Shown piece after piece: positions 46,249 through 54,848 of a DNA stretch of 64,000 nt. A program made the position numbers and the translations under genes. Location: the NCBI RefSeq assembly GCF_028464225.1, contig NZ_JAQPCN010000002.1, positions 434,001 through 498,000 on the forward strand. Reading direction: 5' to 3'. The notes beneath the pieces are model-generated. The model searched no databases, was not told the origin of the DNA, and was given only the letters and a program-made list of their open reading frames with translations. The DNA is from Zeaxanthinibacter sp. PT1. GTDB lineage: Bacteria; Bacteroidota; Bacteroidia; Flavobacteriales; Flavobacteriaceae. Position 1 is the first letter of the stretch, and every line of letters begins with the position of its first letter.

Positions 46249-46962
46249 TTAATTATCGGCAGACTTCTCAACCAGGCGGAAGCCTTCCCCGTGAATATTC
46301 AGGATCTCCACGGTATCATCGCGTTTCAGGTATTTCCTGAGCTTAGCGATGTATACATCCATACTCCTTGATGTAAAGTAATTATCGTCTCTCCAGATCT
46401 TGGTCAGTGCCAATTCTCTCGGCATCAAATCGTTCTTATGTAAGGCCAGCAGCCTTAATAATTCATTTTCCTTAGGAGAAAGTTTAATGGCCTCTTCCTC
46501 TTTATATTTCAGGAATCTCAATTTAGAATTCAAATGAAAATTGCCGATTTCAAATTCAAATTGATTGCTGTCTACCAATGTATTAGATGCCTTTCTTTGA
46601 AGTATGGCTTTAAGCTTCATGAGTAGCACTTCAGAATCAAAAGGCTTATTGAGGTAATCATCTGCACCTGCTTTATAGCCTTTTAATACATCTTCCTTCA
46701 TGGTCTTAGCGGTAAGGAATATAATAGGGACATTCTCATTCTTTTCCCGTATTTCCTTAGCCAGTGTAAATCCATCTTTATAGGGCATCATGACATCCAG
46801 GATACAGACATCAAAATTATCTTTTTTGAATTTTTCAAACCCTTCCATCCCGTTCTTCGCCAGGGTGACGTCAAACTCGTTCATAGAAAGGTAATCTTTG
46901 AGTACGATTCCAAAATTGGGATCGTCCTCAACTAGTAATATCTTTTTTTCTGCTGTTTCCAT
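46249..46962 (-). CDS. OmpR/PhoB-family response regulator
   Basis: 237 residues. The receiver has the acidic pair in LLVEDDPNFG (residue 9 onward), the phospho-acceptor Asp near 54 in DVCILDVMMPYKDG, the Thr switch in IFLTAKT and Lys in YLNKPFD. The C-terminal winged helix (about 140-230: LSPKENELLRLLALHKNDLMP, then SRSMDVYIAKLRKYLKRDD) binds DNA. The kinase gene lies 6 nt upstream on the same strand. The pair resembles the RprX/RprY type of Bacteroidota, but I do not assign a symbol. Confidence 0.95.
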   Translation of the reverse strand: METAEKKILLVEDDPNFGIVLKDYLSMNEFDVTLAKNGMEGFEKFKKDNFDVCILDVMMPYKDGFTLAKEIREKNENVPIIFLTAKTMKEDVLKGYKAGADDYLNKPFDSEVLLMKLKAILQRKASNTLVDSNQFEFEIGNFHLNSKLRFLKYKEEEAIKLSPKENELLRLLALHKNDLMPRELALTKIWRDDNYFTSRSMDVYIAKLRKYLKRDDTVEILNIHGEGFRLVEKSADN

Positions 46963-46968
46963 AGAATT

Positions 46969-48549
46969 TTAAATTAAAGGCAGTTTAATGTAGAAAGTGC
47001 TTCCTTTACCTTTCTCACTTTCTGCATATACTTCTCCTTGATGATCGTCAATTATTTTTTTCACATAGGCTAATCCCAGCCCATGTCCTTTTACATTGTG
47101 TATGTCCCCGGTATGTTCCCTGTAGAACTTCTCGAAAACTTTTTTCAATACTGCTTTGCTCATCCCGGCCCCTTGATCCTGGACCTTTATGATGATATAG
47201 TTGTTTGCCACTTCAGTATAAACGTCAATTTTAGGCGCCTCTGGTGAGTATTTCACCGCGTTGTCCAGTATGTTGACAATAACATTCTCAAAGTGCATGT
47301 CGTTTGCCAGGACCTCCGACCTATCGGCATCCAGATGTGTATGGACATATCCGCCGCGATCAGCGACGATCAGGTCCACGTGGGCAATAGCATCCTCGAT
47401 GATCTGGTGCGCATCTACCCGGTCCTTGCTGATATCCAATTGGTTCTTTTCCAGCTTGGATATTCGGAGTACATTTTCTACCTGTGCGTGCATTCGTTTA
47501 TTTTCATCCCGGATCATCTGCAAATACCTGTTAACCTTTTCATGGTCTGCTATGATCTTTGGATTCTTGATCGCTTCTACGGCTAGGTTGATCGTAGCAA
47601 TAGGCGTTTTGAATTCGTGGGTCATATTATTGATGAAATCCGATTTAATTTCAGAGATCTGCTTCTGGCGTATCAGCTGGTAAATTGCCCCGGCATACGC
47701 CACTACTATGATCAAAGTGAACAAAAGCGACAGGATGGCCATCCCGATCACTGTTTGCAACAGGAATTTTTTCTGTTTAGGGAAGGTGAGCATGAGGCTG
47801 AAATTACTTTGCCCCTCGCTGTTCTTGAATAAAGGTGCCCTGTATATATTATCCTTGCTGAACTGGAAACCCCTGGAGCGAACCTTGGTCGGCAAACCCC
47901 TGCTGTAGACCCCGTATTCGTAATCTATATTGATTCCCCTGTTGCGGAGTTCATTCTCCAGCAACAATTCAATTTCCTGGCGGCTAACTCGTTTATGGAT
48001 AGCTACCCGTTCTGCATATTCTCGGTACACATCGTCAAAAATGGCTTTGTCTATAGAAGACATCCCTCCTATCTTCTCGAGCTTCTGGATAGGATTCAAC
48101 TTATAACTTTTGCCATCCAGGCCGTACTCCTCCCGGAACACAGCCTTGGTGCGTTTGCTGGTATAATTTTTTATGGTGGTCGTGTCCGATCCTGTACCAC
48201 TGTCAAAGAACGTGGAAGCTATATTGTAATCTTCCTCCAGGATACCATGCGAATAGAAAAGTATCTCGTTGGAATTCAGGTCTCTATCGATGAAAAATAT
48301 ATTGCTGAGCTGCGATCCTTTTAGCTCCCCGATGCTGTCCTTAAGATTCAGGAAACGATCGGAATAGTCCTTCATTTCCCTGTTTTCGATCTTATCGGTT
48401 ACCTTAATCAGTACCTCGGAGATCGTGTTGGTAAATTGTTCTTCCTTATCCTCTACAGAACTCTTGATCCAATACAGCTGGACAGAAATTATTCCAACCA
48501 GGGAAAGACTCATCAGTATGACAAGAAGAACAAATAATCGCTTATTCAT
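46969..48549 (-). CDS. Membrane sensor histidine kinase
   Basis: 526 residues. Helix TM1 is near 5-28 (LFVLLVILMSLSLVGIISVQLYW), followed by a periplasmic domain of about 230 residues and TM2 near 264-290 (VIGMAILSLLFTLIIVVAYAG). The kinase core has H-box NNMTHEFKTPIATI, N-box VNILDNAVKYSP, and G-boxes DQGAGM and GHGLGLAYVKKI. It phosphorylates the OmpR-type regulator encoded 6 nt downstream. An inverted repeat with TTTAACATTT / AAATGTTAAA arms (48568-48577 and 48610-48619) lies just upstream. The signal it senses is unknown. Confidence 0.94.
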   Translation of the reverse strand: MNKRLFVLLVILMSLSLVGIISVQLYWIKSSVEDKEEQFTNTISEVLIKVTDKIENREMKDYSDRFLNLKDSIGELKGSQLSNIFFIDRDLNSNEILFYSHGILEEDYNIASTFFDSGTGSDTTTIKNYTSKRTKAVFREEYGLDGKSYKLNPIQKLEKIGGMSSIDKAIFDDVYREYAERVAIHKRVSRQEIELLLENELRNRGINIDYEYGVYSRGLPTKVRSRGFQFSKDNIYRAPLFKNSEGQSNFSLMLTFPKQKKFLLQTVIGMAILSLLFTLIIVVAYAGAIYQLIRQKQISEIKSDFINNMTHEFKTPIATINLAVEAIKNPKIIADHEKVNRYLQMIRDENKRMHAQVENVLRISKLEKNQLDISKDRVDAHQIIEDAIAHVDLIVADRGGYVHTHLDADRSEVLANDMHFENVIVNILDNAVKYSPEAPKIDVYTEVANNYIIIKVQDQGAGMSKAVLKKVFEKFYREHTGDIHNVKGHGLGLAYVKKIIDDHQGEVYAESEKGKGSTFYIKLPLI

Positions 48550-48567
48550 CTAGAGTAAAATTAAAAA

Positions 48568-48619
48568 TTTAACATTTAGGGAATTGCCTGTTTAACCTAA
48601 CCTTAACAAAAATGTTAAA
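48568..48619. repeat. Inverted repeat upstream of the sensor kinase gene
   Basis: Perfect 10-bp arms TTTAACATTT and AAATGTTAAA separated by 32 nt, filling most of the gap between the coaE stop (48632) and the kinase start (48549). It may be two half-sites of a regulator or an AT-rich chance pair. Confidence 0.3.
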
Positions 48620-48631
48620 ATTTGGTCTCCC

Positions 48632-49216
48632 CTATTTTTCAAGGAGTTTCCTGTGAATTTCCATCACTTTCAGACGGGTGGTTTCTAACTCGGTGTTTTC
48701 AATGACAAAATCAGCAAAGGGAATTTTTTCTGCATCTGTCCATTGGTTCTTCATCCGTTCCAGGATCTCTTCTTCCTTACTCCCATCCCGCTCCAATAAT
48801 CGTTCCACCCTCATGTTTTCTGGGGCGGTAACCAGGATAATGGCGTCAAAATCCTTAAAACTGCCATTCTCGATCAGGATGGCAGCCTCCTGTATGGCGT
48901 ATGGGGCATCTTCCTGCACCCTGGCCCATTTCCTGGCATCGTCGCGCACAGCGGGATGAACAAGACTATTGAGTTTTTGCAGCAAATCCCGGTCATTGAA
49001 TACTTTCTGAGAGATATAAGCCCTGTTCAGTTCTTGGCCCTCATAGGCCGCAGGTCCTAATAATTTTTCTATAGCGGCCCTTAATGTAGCCGATTCCGCC
49101 ATCAGCTCCTTAGCACGGCGATCAGAATTATACACGGGGATACCGATATGCCGGAACATTGACGCAACGGTCGACTTCCCACTTCCTATTCCGCCTGTGA
49201 GCCCTATGAGTCTCAT
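48632..49216 (-). CDS. coaE: Dephospho-CoA kinase
   Basis: Last step of CoA synthesis: phosphorylates the 3' hydroxyl of dephospho-CoA. The 194 residues fit the family. The P-loop GLTGGIGSGKST is at residue 5, followed by VYNSDRRAKELM (substrate Asp), LVHPAVRDDARKW near 84 and QEAAILIENGSFKDFDAIILVTAPE near 108. The start overlaps the stop of the YbbR gene by 4 bp (ATGA), and together with the glycosyltransferase gene the three form one tightly packed minus-strand operon. coaBC is 6 kb away on the same strand. Confidence 0.96.
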   Translation of the reverse strand: MRLIGLTGGIGSGKSTVASMFRHIGIPVYNSDRRAKELMAESATLRAAIEKLLGPAAYEGQELNRAYISQKVFNDRDLLQKLNSLVHPAVRDDARKWARVQEDAPYAIQEAAILIENGSFKDFDAIILVTAPENMRVERLLERDGSKEEEILERMKNQWTDAEKIPFADFVIENTELETTRLKVMEIHRKLLEK

Positions 49217-50163
49217 TGTCTTTTTAATAAAAATTCAACCTCCCTGTCTTCCAGCTCCACGGAGTGAAGATCAGAGGGTTTTTTTCGCAATACAACAGTA
49301 AGGAAGTTTTCGTTTTCCCGCGGCGCACTGAAGTCGGCTATGAGTCGGAAATCAATAGCGGAGACCGATTTTAATCTTTCCACGTCTGCCTTGATTAAGA
49401 TTGGAAGGCTGGCCGGAAAGGTTTTGATTTCAGTACCTTCAGGTAGGTTCTGTACTTCTACCGGAACTTCGATAATCCGTTCAGAGAATCGGAAGACTTT
49501 CGCGCTTACAGTCACCTTCTCCGTGCCAAAACGAGTGTTCTTTAACCCATCCGGCATGTCCAGGGCTACCTCTTCAGAGAAATCTTCAGTGATTCCGCTT
49601 AGATTTCTTTTCTTGGTGTATATACGTCTGATGGTATCAATTTCATTGAGCGGCCCCCTGATCATCACCGTATCCGGGCTTATCGTCAGGGTGCTATCCA
49701 TTAAATGATTCTTACCCAGGGTGATATTCACAGTAGAAATTACCGGTAAAGGCTTTTCGTGGATCTGGGCAAAATCCAGGTAGATGTTTTCACGATCCAT
49801 CCCCCGAATCTCCATAGACATTGGCAATTGCTTTTCTATCTGTTCCCGGTAGACATCGGCGGGTATAAGATAGCGACTGCCGTCATGGGTGAGCTCTGTC
49901 AGATCTACAGAAACCTTTTGCTTACTGAAATTAAATCCCAGGAATTGGAAACCACTGGCTTCTAACCTAACCCCTACCTCTTGTTTTGAAGCACCGGTGA
50001 GGATGAGGCTGTCCGGGACATTGATGTATTTTAATTCAAACAAGGCCTGGTCAGTATGGGTATCCGACAGTTTGCTGATCAGCCATGCCATAAAAGACGC
50101 CAACAGGAACAACAAAAAGGTGTTGACCTTTCTCCTCGGGAAACGACTTTCTGTCTGGTTCAT
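49213..50163 (-). CDS. YbbR-like (CdaR-type) domain membrane protein
   Basis: 316 residues with one N-terminal membrane helix (VNTFLLFLLASFMAWLIS near residues 13-30), so most of the chain is periplasmic. The rest is beta-rich YbbR-type repeats, e.g. VSTVNITLGKNHLMDSTLTISP and VMIRGPLNEIDTIRRIYT. In Firmicutes such proteins regulate diadenylate cyclase, but no cyclase gene lies here, so that role is not assumed. It overlaps the glycosyltransferase upstream by 4 bp and coaE downstream by 4 bp. Confidence 0.82.
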   Translation of the reverse strand: MNQTESRFPRRKVNTFLLFLLASFMAWLISKLSDTHTDQALFELKYINVPDSLILTGASKQEVGVRLEASGFQFLGFNFSKQKVSVDLTELTHDGSRYLIPADVYREQIEKQLPMSMEIRGMDRENIYLDFAQIHEKPLPVISTVNITLGKNHLMDSTLTISPDTVMIRGPLNEIDTIRRIYTKKRNLSGITEDFSEEVALDMPDGLKNTRFGTEKVTVSAKVFRFSERIIEVPVEVQNLPEGTEIKTFPASLPILIKADVERLKSVSAIDFRLIADFSAPRENENFLTVVLRKKPSDLHSVELEDREVEFLLKRQ

Positions 50164-51188
50164 GATTCTGTGGTTCTTTGAAAAAATAAATGGGGAAAAA
50201 TTGCCTCTGGCTGCTTCTTGCTAAAATTAACCAAGATTGTCGACTTCAGAAAACCATATCCGTATCCTATGAACTGAATAAATACCGCGATAAGTCCGAG
50301 AACTGCCACCCTGATGCTTTTGCTTACGAAGTATCCATCTAATACAATAAGTACCATGTACAGTCCGTAAAGCACTAATGGCACCCATCGAATAGCACCC
50401 GGAATTAATAAAGCCCAGGGTAACGCAGCTAAAAAACCCAACAGGAACAGGCTGGGAAACCAATACGTTATCCGGGATGTATGAGGGTGCCAGGAACTCA
50501 GGATTGGACGCACCATCCCGAATTTCTTTACCTGCTGGTAAAATTTCTTAAAATCGACTCTTCGTTTATGAAATACATAAGCATCTTGTAATAATCCGGT
50601 TTTAAACCCCATTTGTTTTAAACGGATACTCAGGTCCGGATCTTCGCCAGGATGTATATTTCCAAATCCCCCGGTAGCCTGAAATGCTTTTTTGGAAAGC
50701 CCCATATTAAAACTACGCGGTTCAAATTTGTGCCTTGCAGCACCTTTCCCACGGATCCCCCCGGTAGTCAGGAAAGAAGTCATGGCATAATTAATGGCCT
50801 TCTGCACCGGGCTGAACGAATGATGAGCGGTGTCTGGCCCACCATAACAATGCAGGAATTCTTGCTCCAGGCTTGTGTTGACCACCTGCAGGTATTCCGG
50901 GGGTAATAAGCAGTCAGAATCAAGTATGATGAAGTAATTCCCGGTAGCTACCTTCATCCCAAAATTCCGGGAATCACCCGGACCTGTGTTCTCTTTATAG
51001 TAATATTGGATCTGCAGCTGCTCTTTAAAATCTTTGACAACCTCCTCCGAGGTCTCAGTAGACCCGTCTTCTACAACGACAACTTCAAAGGAATTGCCGA
51101 ACCTAAGGGCCTGCAGGCTCTGGAGTAGTTCACTCAACTCTTCGGGCCGGTTGTACACCGGGATAATAAAGGAATACTTCAGCTCCAT
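50160..51188 (-). CDS. Glycosyltransferase family 2 membrane protein
   Basis: 342 residues. A GT2 (GT-A fold) domain fills residues 1-230: SFIIPVYNRPEELSELLQSL, VVVEDGSTE, NYFIILDSDCLLP (the DxD-like metal site) and GEDPDLSIRLKQMG (acceptor and catalytic region). Two or three hydrophobic helices follow (TYWFPSLFLLGFLAALPWALLI, LVLYGLYMVLIVLDG, LGLIAVFIQFIGYGYGF). It adds a sugar on the cytoplasmic side of the membrane; donor and acceptor are unknown. First gene of the operon with the YbbR gene and coaE. Confidence 0.92.
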   Translation of the reverse strand: MELKYSFIIPVYNRPEELSELLQSLQALRFGNSFEVVVVEDGSTETSEEVVKDFKEQLQIQYYYKENTGPGDSRNFGMKVATGNYFIILDSDCLLPPEYLQVVNTSLEQEFLHCYGGPDTAHHSFSPVQKAINYAMTSFLTTGGIRGKGAARHKFEPRSFNMGLSKKAFQATGGFGNIHPGEDPDLSIRLKQMGFKTGLLQDAYVFHKRRVDFKKFYQQVKKFGMVRPILSSWHPHTSRITYWFPSLFLLGFLAALPWALLIPGAIRWVPLVLYGLYMVLIVLDGYFVSKSIRVAVLGLIAVFIQFIGYGYGFLKSTILVNFSKKQPEAIFPHLFFQRTTES

Positions 51189-51209
51189 ACAGAAGGTATT
51201 TAAACAGAA

Positions 51210-51234
51210 AAGCCACCCACAGTATGGATGGCTT
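51210..51234 (-). terminator. Probable terminator of fabI
   Basis: Stem AAGCCACCCA / TGGATGGCTT (51210-51219 with 51225-51234, one mismatch), 5-nt loop. On the minus strand a short T run follows, 19 nt after the fabI stop. Confidence 0.55.
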
Positions 51235-51252
51235 CACCGTTTTAAAACTGGT

Positions 51253-52065
51253 TTATTTTGTGAATGCTTCCATAACCTCCTGGCTTACACCCATATTCGA
51301 GAACCCTCCGTCATGGAATAGATTCTGCATGGTGACTTTCTTGGTGAGATCGGAAAACAGGGATATGGTGTAATCTGCGCATTCCTGCGCGGTTGCATTA
51401 CCTAGGGGAGACATTTTCTCCGCATAACTGATGAATCCGTCAAAACCTTTAACCCCTTGACCTGCCGTGGTAGGTGTTGGAGATTGTGAAATGGTATTTA
51501 CCCTAACCTTTTTGTCTTTCCCGAAGAAGTACCCAAAACTACGGGCTACAGATTCCAGGTACGCCTTATTGTCGGCCATATCGTTATAGTCAGGGAATGT
51601 CCTTTGCGCTGCCATATAGGTAAGCGCCACAATACTACCCCACTGGTTCATCGCATCGTTTTTATATAAAGTCTGTAAGACCTTGTGGAAAGAGAGTGCG
51701 GAAACGTCCCATCCTTTGGCGGTAAAGTCATAATTCTCATCGGTATAATGGCGTCCTTTACGTACGTTGACAGACATCCCGATAGAGTGCAGTACAAAGT
51801 CGAGCTTCCCTCCCAGGACCTCCATTGCCTTAGTGACCAGTTCATTCAGGTCTTCTTCGCTTGTCGCATCAGCCGGAATGATCTCTGAGCCTGTTTTTTC
51901 TGCAAGTTCTTTTATCTTCCCCATTCGCATTGCGATGGGCGCGTTGGTAAGGACGAAAGTACCCCCTTCTTCATGAACGCGTTCTGCCGTTTTCCAGGCG
52001 ATTGAATTCTCATCAAGGGCACCAAAAATTATCCCTTTTTTTCCCTTTAGTAAATCGTTGGCCAT
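51253..52065 (-). CDS. fabI: Enoyl-[acyl-carrier-protein] reductase (NADH), FabI type
   Basis: Last reduction of each fatty-acid elongation cycle. The 270 residues fit FabI. The modified Rossmann motif GIIFGALDENSIAW begins near residue 11; LDFVLHSIGMS near 88; catalytic Tyr and Lys in LTYMAAQRTFPDYNDMADNKAYLE (Y-x6-Y and x6-K spacing of FabI) near 147-172; and KVRVNTISQSPTPTTAGQG near 187. The ATG at 52065 gives MANDLLKGKKG. A minus-strand -7 box TATCTTTG lies at 52103-52096, 30 nt upstream. The 158-nt gap up to recN holds nothing else that I can see. Confidence 0.97.
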   Translation of the reverse strand: MANDLLKGKKGIIFGALDENSIAWKTAERVHEEGGTFVLTNAPIAMRMGKIKELAEKTGSEIIPADATSEEDLNELVTKAMEVLGGKLDFVLHSIGMSVNVRKGRHYTDENYDFTAKGWDVSALSFHKVLQTLYKNDAMNQWGSIVALTYMAAQRTFPDYNDMADNKAYLESVARSFGYFFGKDKKVRVNTISQSPTPTTAGQGVKGFDGFISYAEKMSPLGNATAQECADYTISLFSDLTKKVTMQNLFHDGGFSNMGVSQEVMEAFTK

Positions 52066-52223
52066 ATTAATATGTCTTTGATAGCGTTAGTTGGTCAAAG
52101 ATATCCAAAAAAGATAAATAGGGCCGTATTATAGCACGAATAACACTGGCAGGATTATCCGGAACCAACAGCTCGGGATAGTAACCAGGCAGGTCGATGA
52201 GGATGCTAAAGCAGATCTTCGAT

Positions 52224-53876
52224 TTAATTCAATAACTGGCGGGCATGTGCAACCGCAGAATCGGTTACGTCTTTCCCTCCGAGCATTTGGGCAAGTTCAA
52301 GGATACGCTCTTCGTTATCAAGCGCTTTCATCTTAGTATGGGTCACCCCTTCCTCGTCTAGTTTATACACTTTAAAATGCTGATCCCCTTTAGAAGCCAC
52401 TTGGGGTAGATGCGTTATAGTGAATATCTGCATGGATTTACTCATTGCCATCATGATATCTCCCATCCTGCTGGAGATCTCCCCGGAAACCCCCGTATCT
52501 ATTTCATCAAACATCATAGTGGGTAGGGGTTCGTATTCGGCCAAGATAGATTTTATGGTGAGCATGATCCTTGAAAGTTCACCTCCTGAGGCTATCTTTT
52601 TCAGGTCTCCGAAACCGGTCCCCTTATTTGCGGAAAATAACAGCGAAAGCGTTTCCTTTCCACTAGCCTTATACTCCTGGGTTGGCAGTAATTCTAACTT
52701 AAAGCTGGCATTAGGCATACCAAGCGGATGAAGCCGGTCTTCCATCCGACTTATAAATTCCGGTAAGACTTTTAATCGCATGTTATGAAGCTGCTCACTG
52801 TAGTTATCCAGTGATTTGATCAGCGCAGCCACTTCCTTTTCCTTCCTTTCAATTTCCTCTTCGAGGTCTTCTGAAGAAGACACCTTTTTCGCCAGGTCTT
52901 CCCGGATGGTAACCAAGTCCTCTATGGCCGTAGCCCCGTGCTTTTTTTGCAGGTCGTATAGGGTTCTCAGTTGATTGCCAACCAATTCCAGTTGCCTGGG
53001 ATCCGCTTCTACCGAACTCTCCAGGGTTCGGAATTCGTCCGCTATGTCGTCCGCTTCAATGATCACGGCCTGGATGCGTTCATTCAGGCTCTGGTATTTA
53101 GGGCCAAATCCTGTCAATTTCTGTGAAGCATTGCGTAACTCCCTGAGAAGGGTCAACACCCCTACCTGTTCATCGTTGAGCAGCTGGTCTCCTGCGCTGA
53201 GCTGTTCCATGATGGTCTCTACATTATTCAGCGCTTCATACTCGGACTCCAATTCTTCCTGAATTCCGGGTTCTAAGCGGACTGCCTGCAGTTCCTGCAA
53301 CAGGAAACCGTTATAATCCTGTTCTTTCAGAGCTGCTTGCTGTTGTTCCTTGAGATCTTCAAGATCTCCCCGTAGTTTCCGGTAACGCTTCAATTCATCC
53401 TTATAACCTGACAATAAATTCCGGTTATCCGCAATTGCATCGATAACTTTTAACTGGAAATCCTGGTCGGTCAGTTGAAGTGTTTGGTGTTGAGAATGGA
53501 TATCGATCAGGCGGCGCCCTAACTGGGTCAGGATATCCAGGGTTACAGGCACATCGTTAACAAATGCCCTGGATTTGCCACCGGGTAATATTTCCCGACG
53601 GATGATCGTATGTAGTTCGTAATCCAGGTCTAGTTTCTCAAAAAGAGGCTGGAGTTCAAAATTGCCTACCTGGAATCCTGCTTCGATGATGCATTTACGC
53701 TCTGTATCGCGTAAGGAAGATAGGTCTGCACGCTTACCCAGTACCATTGAAAGACCGTCGAGCAAGATAGATTTCCCGGCCCCTGTTTCACCAGTTATGG
53801 TCGTAAAACCTTCTGAAAAACGGACATTCAGGTCATCAATTAAGGCAAAATTCTTTATGGAAAGATGGGTGAGCAA
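52224..53876 (-). CDS. recN: DNA repair protein RecN
   Basis: SMC-like ATPase that helps repair double-strand breaks. The 550 residues match RecN. The N-terminal half-domain has Walker A TGETGAGKSILLDGLSMVLGK near residue 30; the middle is a coiled coil (about 150-350, e.g. LKRYRKLRGDLEDLKEQQQAAL); the C-terminal half-domain has the signature KKIASGGELSRIMLTIKSIL near 425 and Walker B TMMFDEIDTGVSG near 455. It is the last gene of the minus-strand cluster bamD-rpoZ-coaBC-DUF4835-recN, a common gene order in flavobacteria. Confidence 0.97.
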   Translation of the reverse strand: MLTHLSIKNFALIDDLNVRFSEGFTTITGETGAGKSILLDGLSMVLGKRADLSSLRDTERKCIIEAGFQVGNFELQPLFEKLDLDYELHTIIRREILPGGKSRAFVNDVPVTLDILTQLGRRLIDIHSQHQTLQLTDQDFQLKVIDAIADNRNLLSGYKDELKRYRKLRGDLEDLKEQQQAALKEQDYNGFLLQELQAVRLEPGIQEELESEYEALNNVETIMEQLSAGDQLLNDEQVGVLTLLRELRNASQKLTGFGPKYQSLNERIQAVIIEADDIADEFRTLESSVEADPRQLELVGNQLRTLYDLQKKHGATAIEDLVTIREDLAKKVSSSEDLEEEIERKEKEVAALIKSLDNYSEQLHNMRLKVLPEFISRMEDRLHPLGMPNASFKLELLPTQEYKASGKETLSLLFSANKGTGFGDLKKIASGGELSRIMLTIKSILAEYEPLPTMMFDEIDTGVSGEISSRMGDIMMAMSKSMQIFTITHLPQVASKGDQHFKVYKLDEEGVTHTKMKALDNEERILELAQMLGGKDVTDSAVAHARQLLN

Positions 53877-53933
53877 TCGTCTGTTATTTTAAGACGATAA
53901 AGGTAAATGATAAAGTGATGTAAAAAAAAGCGG

Positions 53934-54848
53934 CTAATAATTAATTTCATTCCATGTACCGGAATAAAACGGGGCAACCCTGTTCAGGGTTTCCTTCAGT
54001 TGAACGATATCCACTTTTGGGCCGTCAGAAAAGATGTTTTTAATCTCCTCGGATTTAGCATCAAAGAAGGTCTGTATCAATAAAGCGTTCGGCCGGCGGC
54101 TGATCATGGTCTCAAACAACCTAAGGGTACCAGCAACCACTTGTTTCCCCGTGGTATTATTATCTGCGAGTACATCCATTCCCTTCCGGTGGTAGTTGTA
54201 CAGGGCAATCCGGTATTCACGGAAAGTATTAGACATCAGGTTATCTACTAATTGGAACCTGCTCCGGTTCTCGGCGGCTGTTTGCCCCCACCCAGAGAAC
54301 CCGCTCCCCTGGGCCTGGGTCACGATCTGTTGTGCTCTTTCATAGAATTCGGTCCCGCCTTCCAAAGCAAAAGTGTCGGCGTCCAGGCCCAGCATAATAT
54401 AGGCATAGTAGGCTACAACCCCTACCAGGTTAGATCCAAACACATTCTCGTTATAAACTAAGGGTTGAAATTCTATATACTCAAAATTAAAATCGTTGTC
54501 CTTGTAATTAAAGACCGGGCTTTGATAGGAAGTGTTGAAAACCGGCCTGGATGATTGTAGTTGTATGTTAGCCTTAAAACGGTTGTTCTCATACTCCTCC
54601 ACGGTGATAAACATCCGGCAATTAACCCTTTCATTTTCCAGGTAGACCTTGTTGGTCCATTTGCTCTTATTGATGAAATCGCTCAGGGAGCGCTCTAAGG
54701 TCCGGAAGATCTGTTGATTGGTCTGGCTCACTTGTTCAGAATTCACCGTAACCGTGCAGTTCAATTCTTGGGCACTAAGCTGCATCATACTGCACAGTCC
54801 CAAAAAGAATACTAATACTTTAATTCTGAATCCTTTGGATGATTTCAT
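53934..54848 (-). CDS. DUF4835-family exported protein (labelled PorD by some annotators)
   Basis: 304 residues with a signal peptide (FRIKVLVFFLGLCSMMQLSAQ). The mature start ELNCTVTVNSEQVSQTNQQIF followed by LERSLSDFINKSKWTN is the hallmark of the DUF4835 family; later landmarks are YYAYIMLGLDADTFALEGGTEFYERAQ and YRIALYNYHRKGMDVLADN. Some databases link the family to type IX secretion under the name PorD; I cannot confirm that from sequence. It overlaps coaBC by 29 bp upstream, so the two are translationally coupled, and it precedes recN. Confidence 0.88.
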   Translation of the reverse strand: MKSSKGFRIKVLVFFLGLCSMMQLSAQELNCTVTVNSEQVSQTNQQIFRTLERSLSDFINKSKWTNKVYLENERVNCRMFITVEEYENNRFKANIQLQSSRPVFNTSYQSPVFNYKDNDFNFEYIEFQPLVYNENVFGSNLVGVVAYYAYIMLGLDADTFALEGGTEFYERAQQIVTQAQGSGFSGWGQTAAENRSRFQLVDNLMSNTFREYRIALYNYHRKGMDVLADNNTTGKQVVAGTLRLFETMISRRPNALLIQTFFDAKSEEIKNIFSDGPKVDIVQLKETLNRVAPFYSGTWNEINY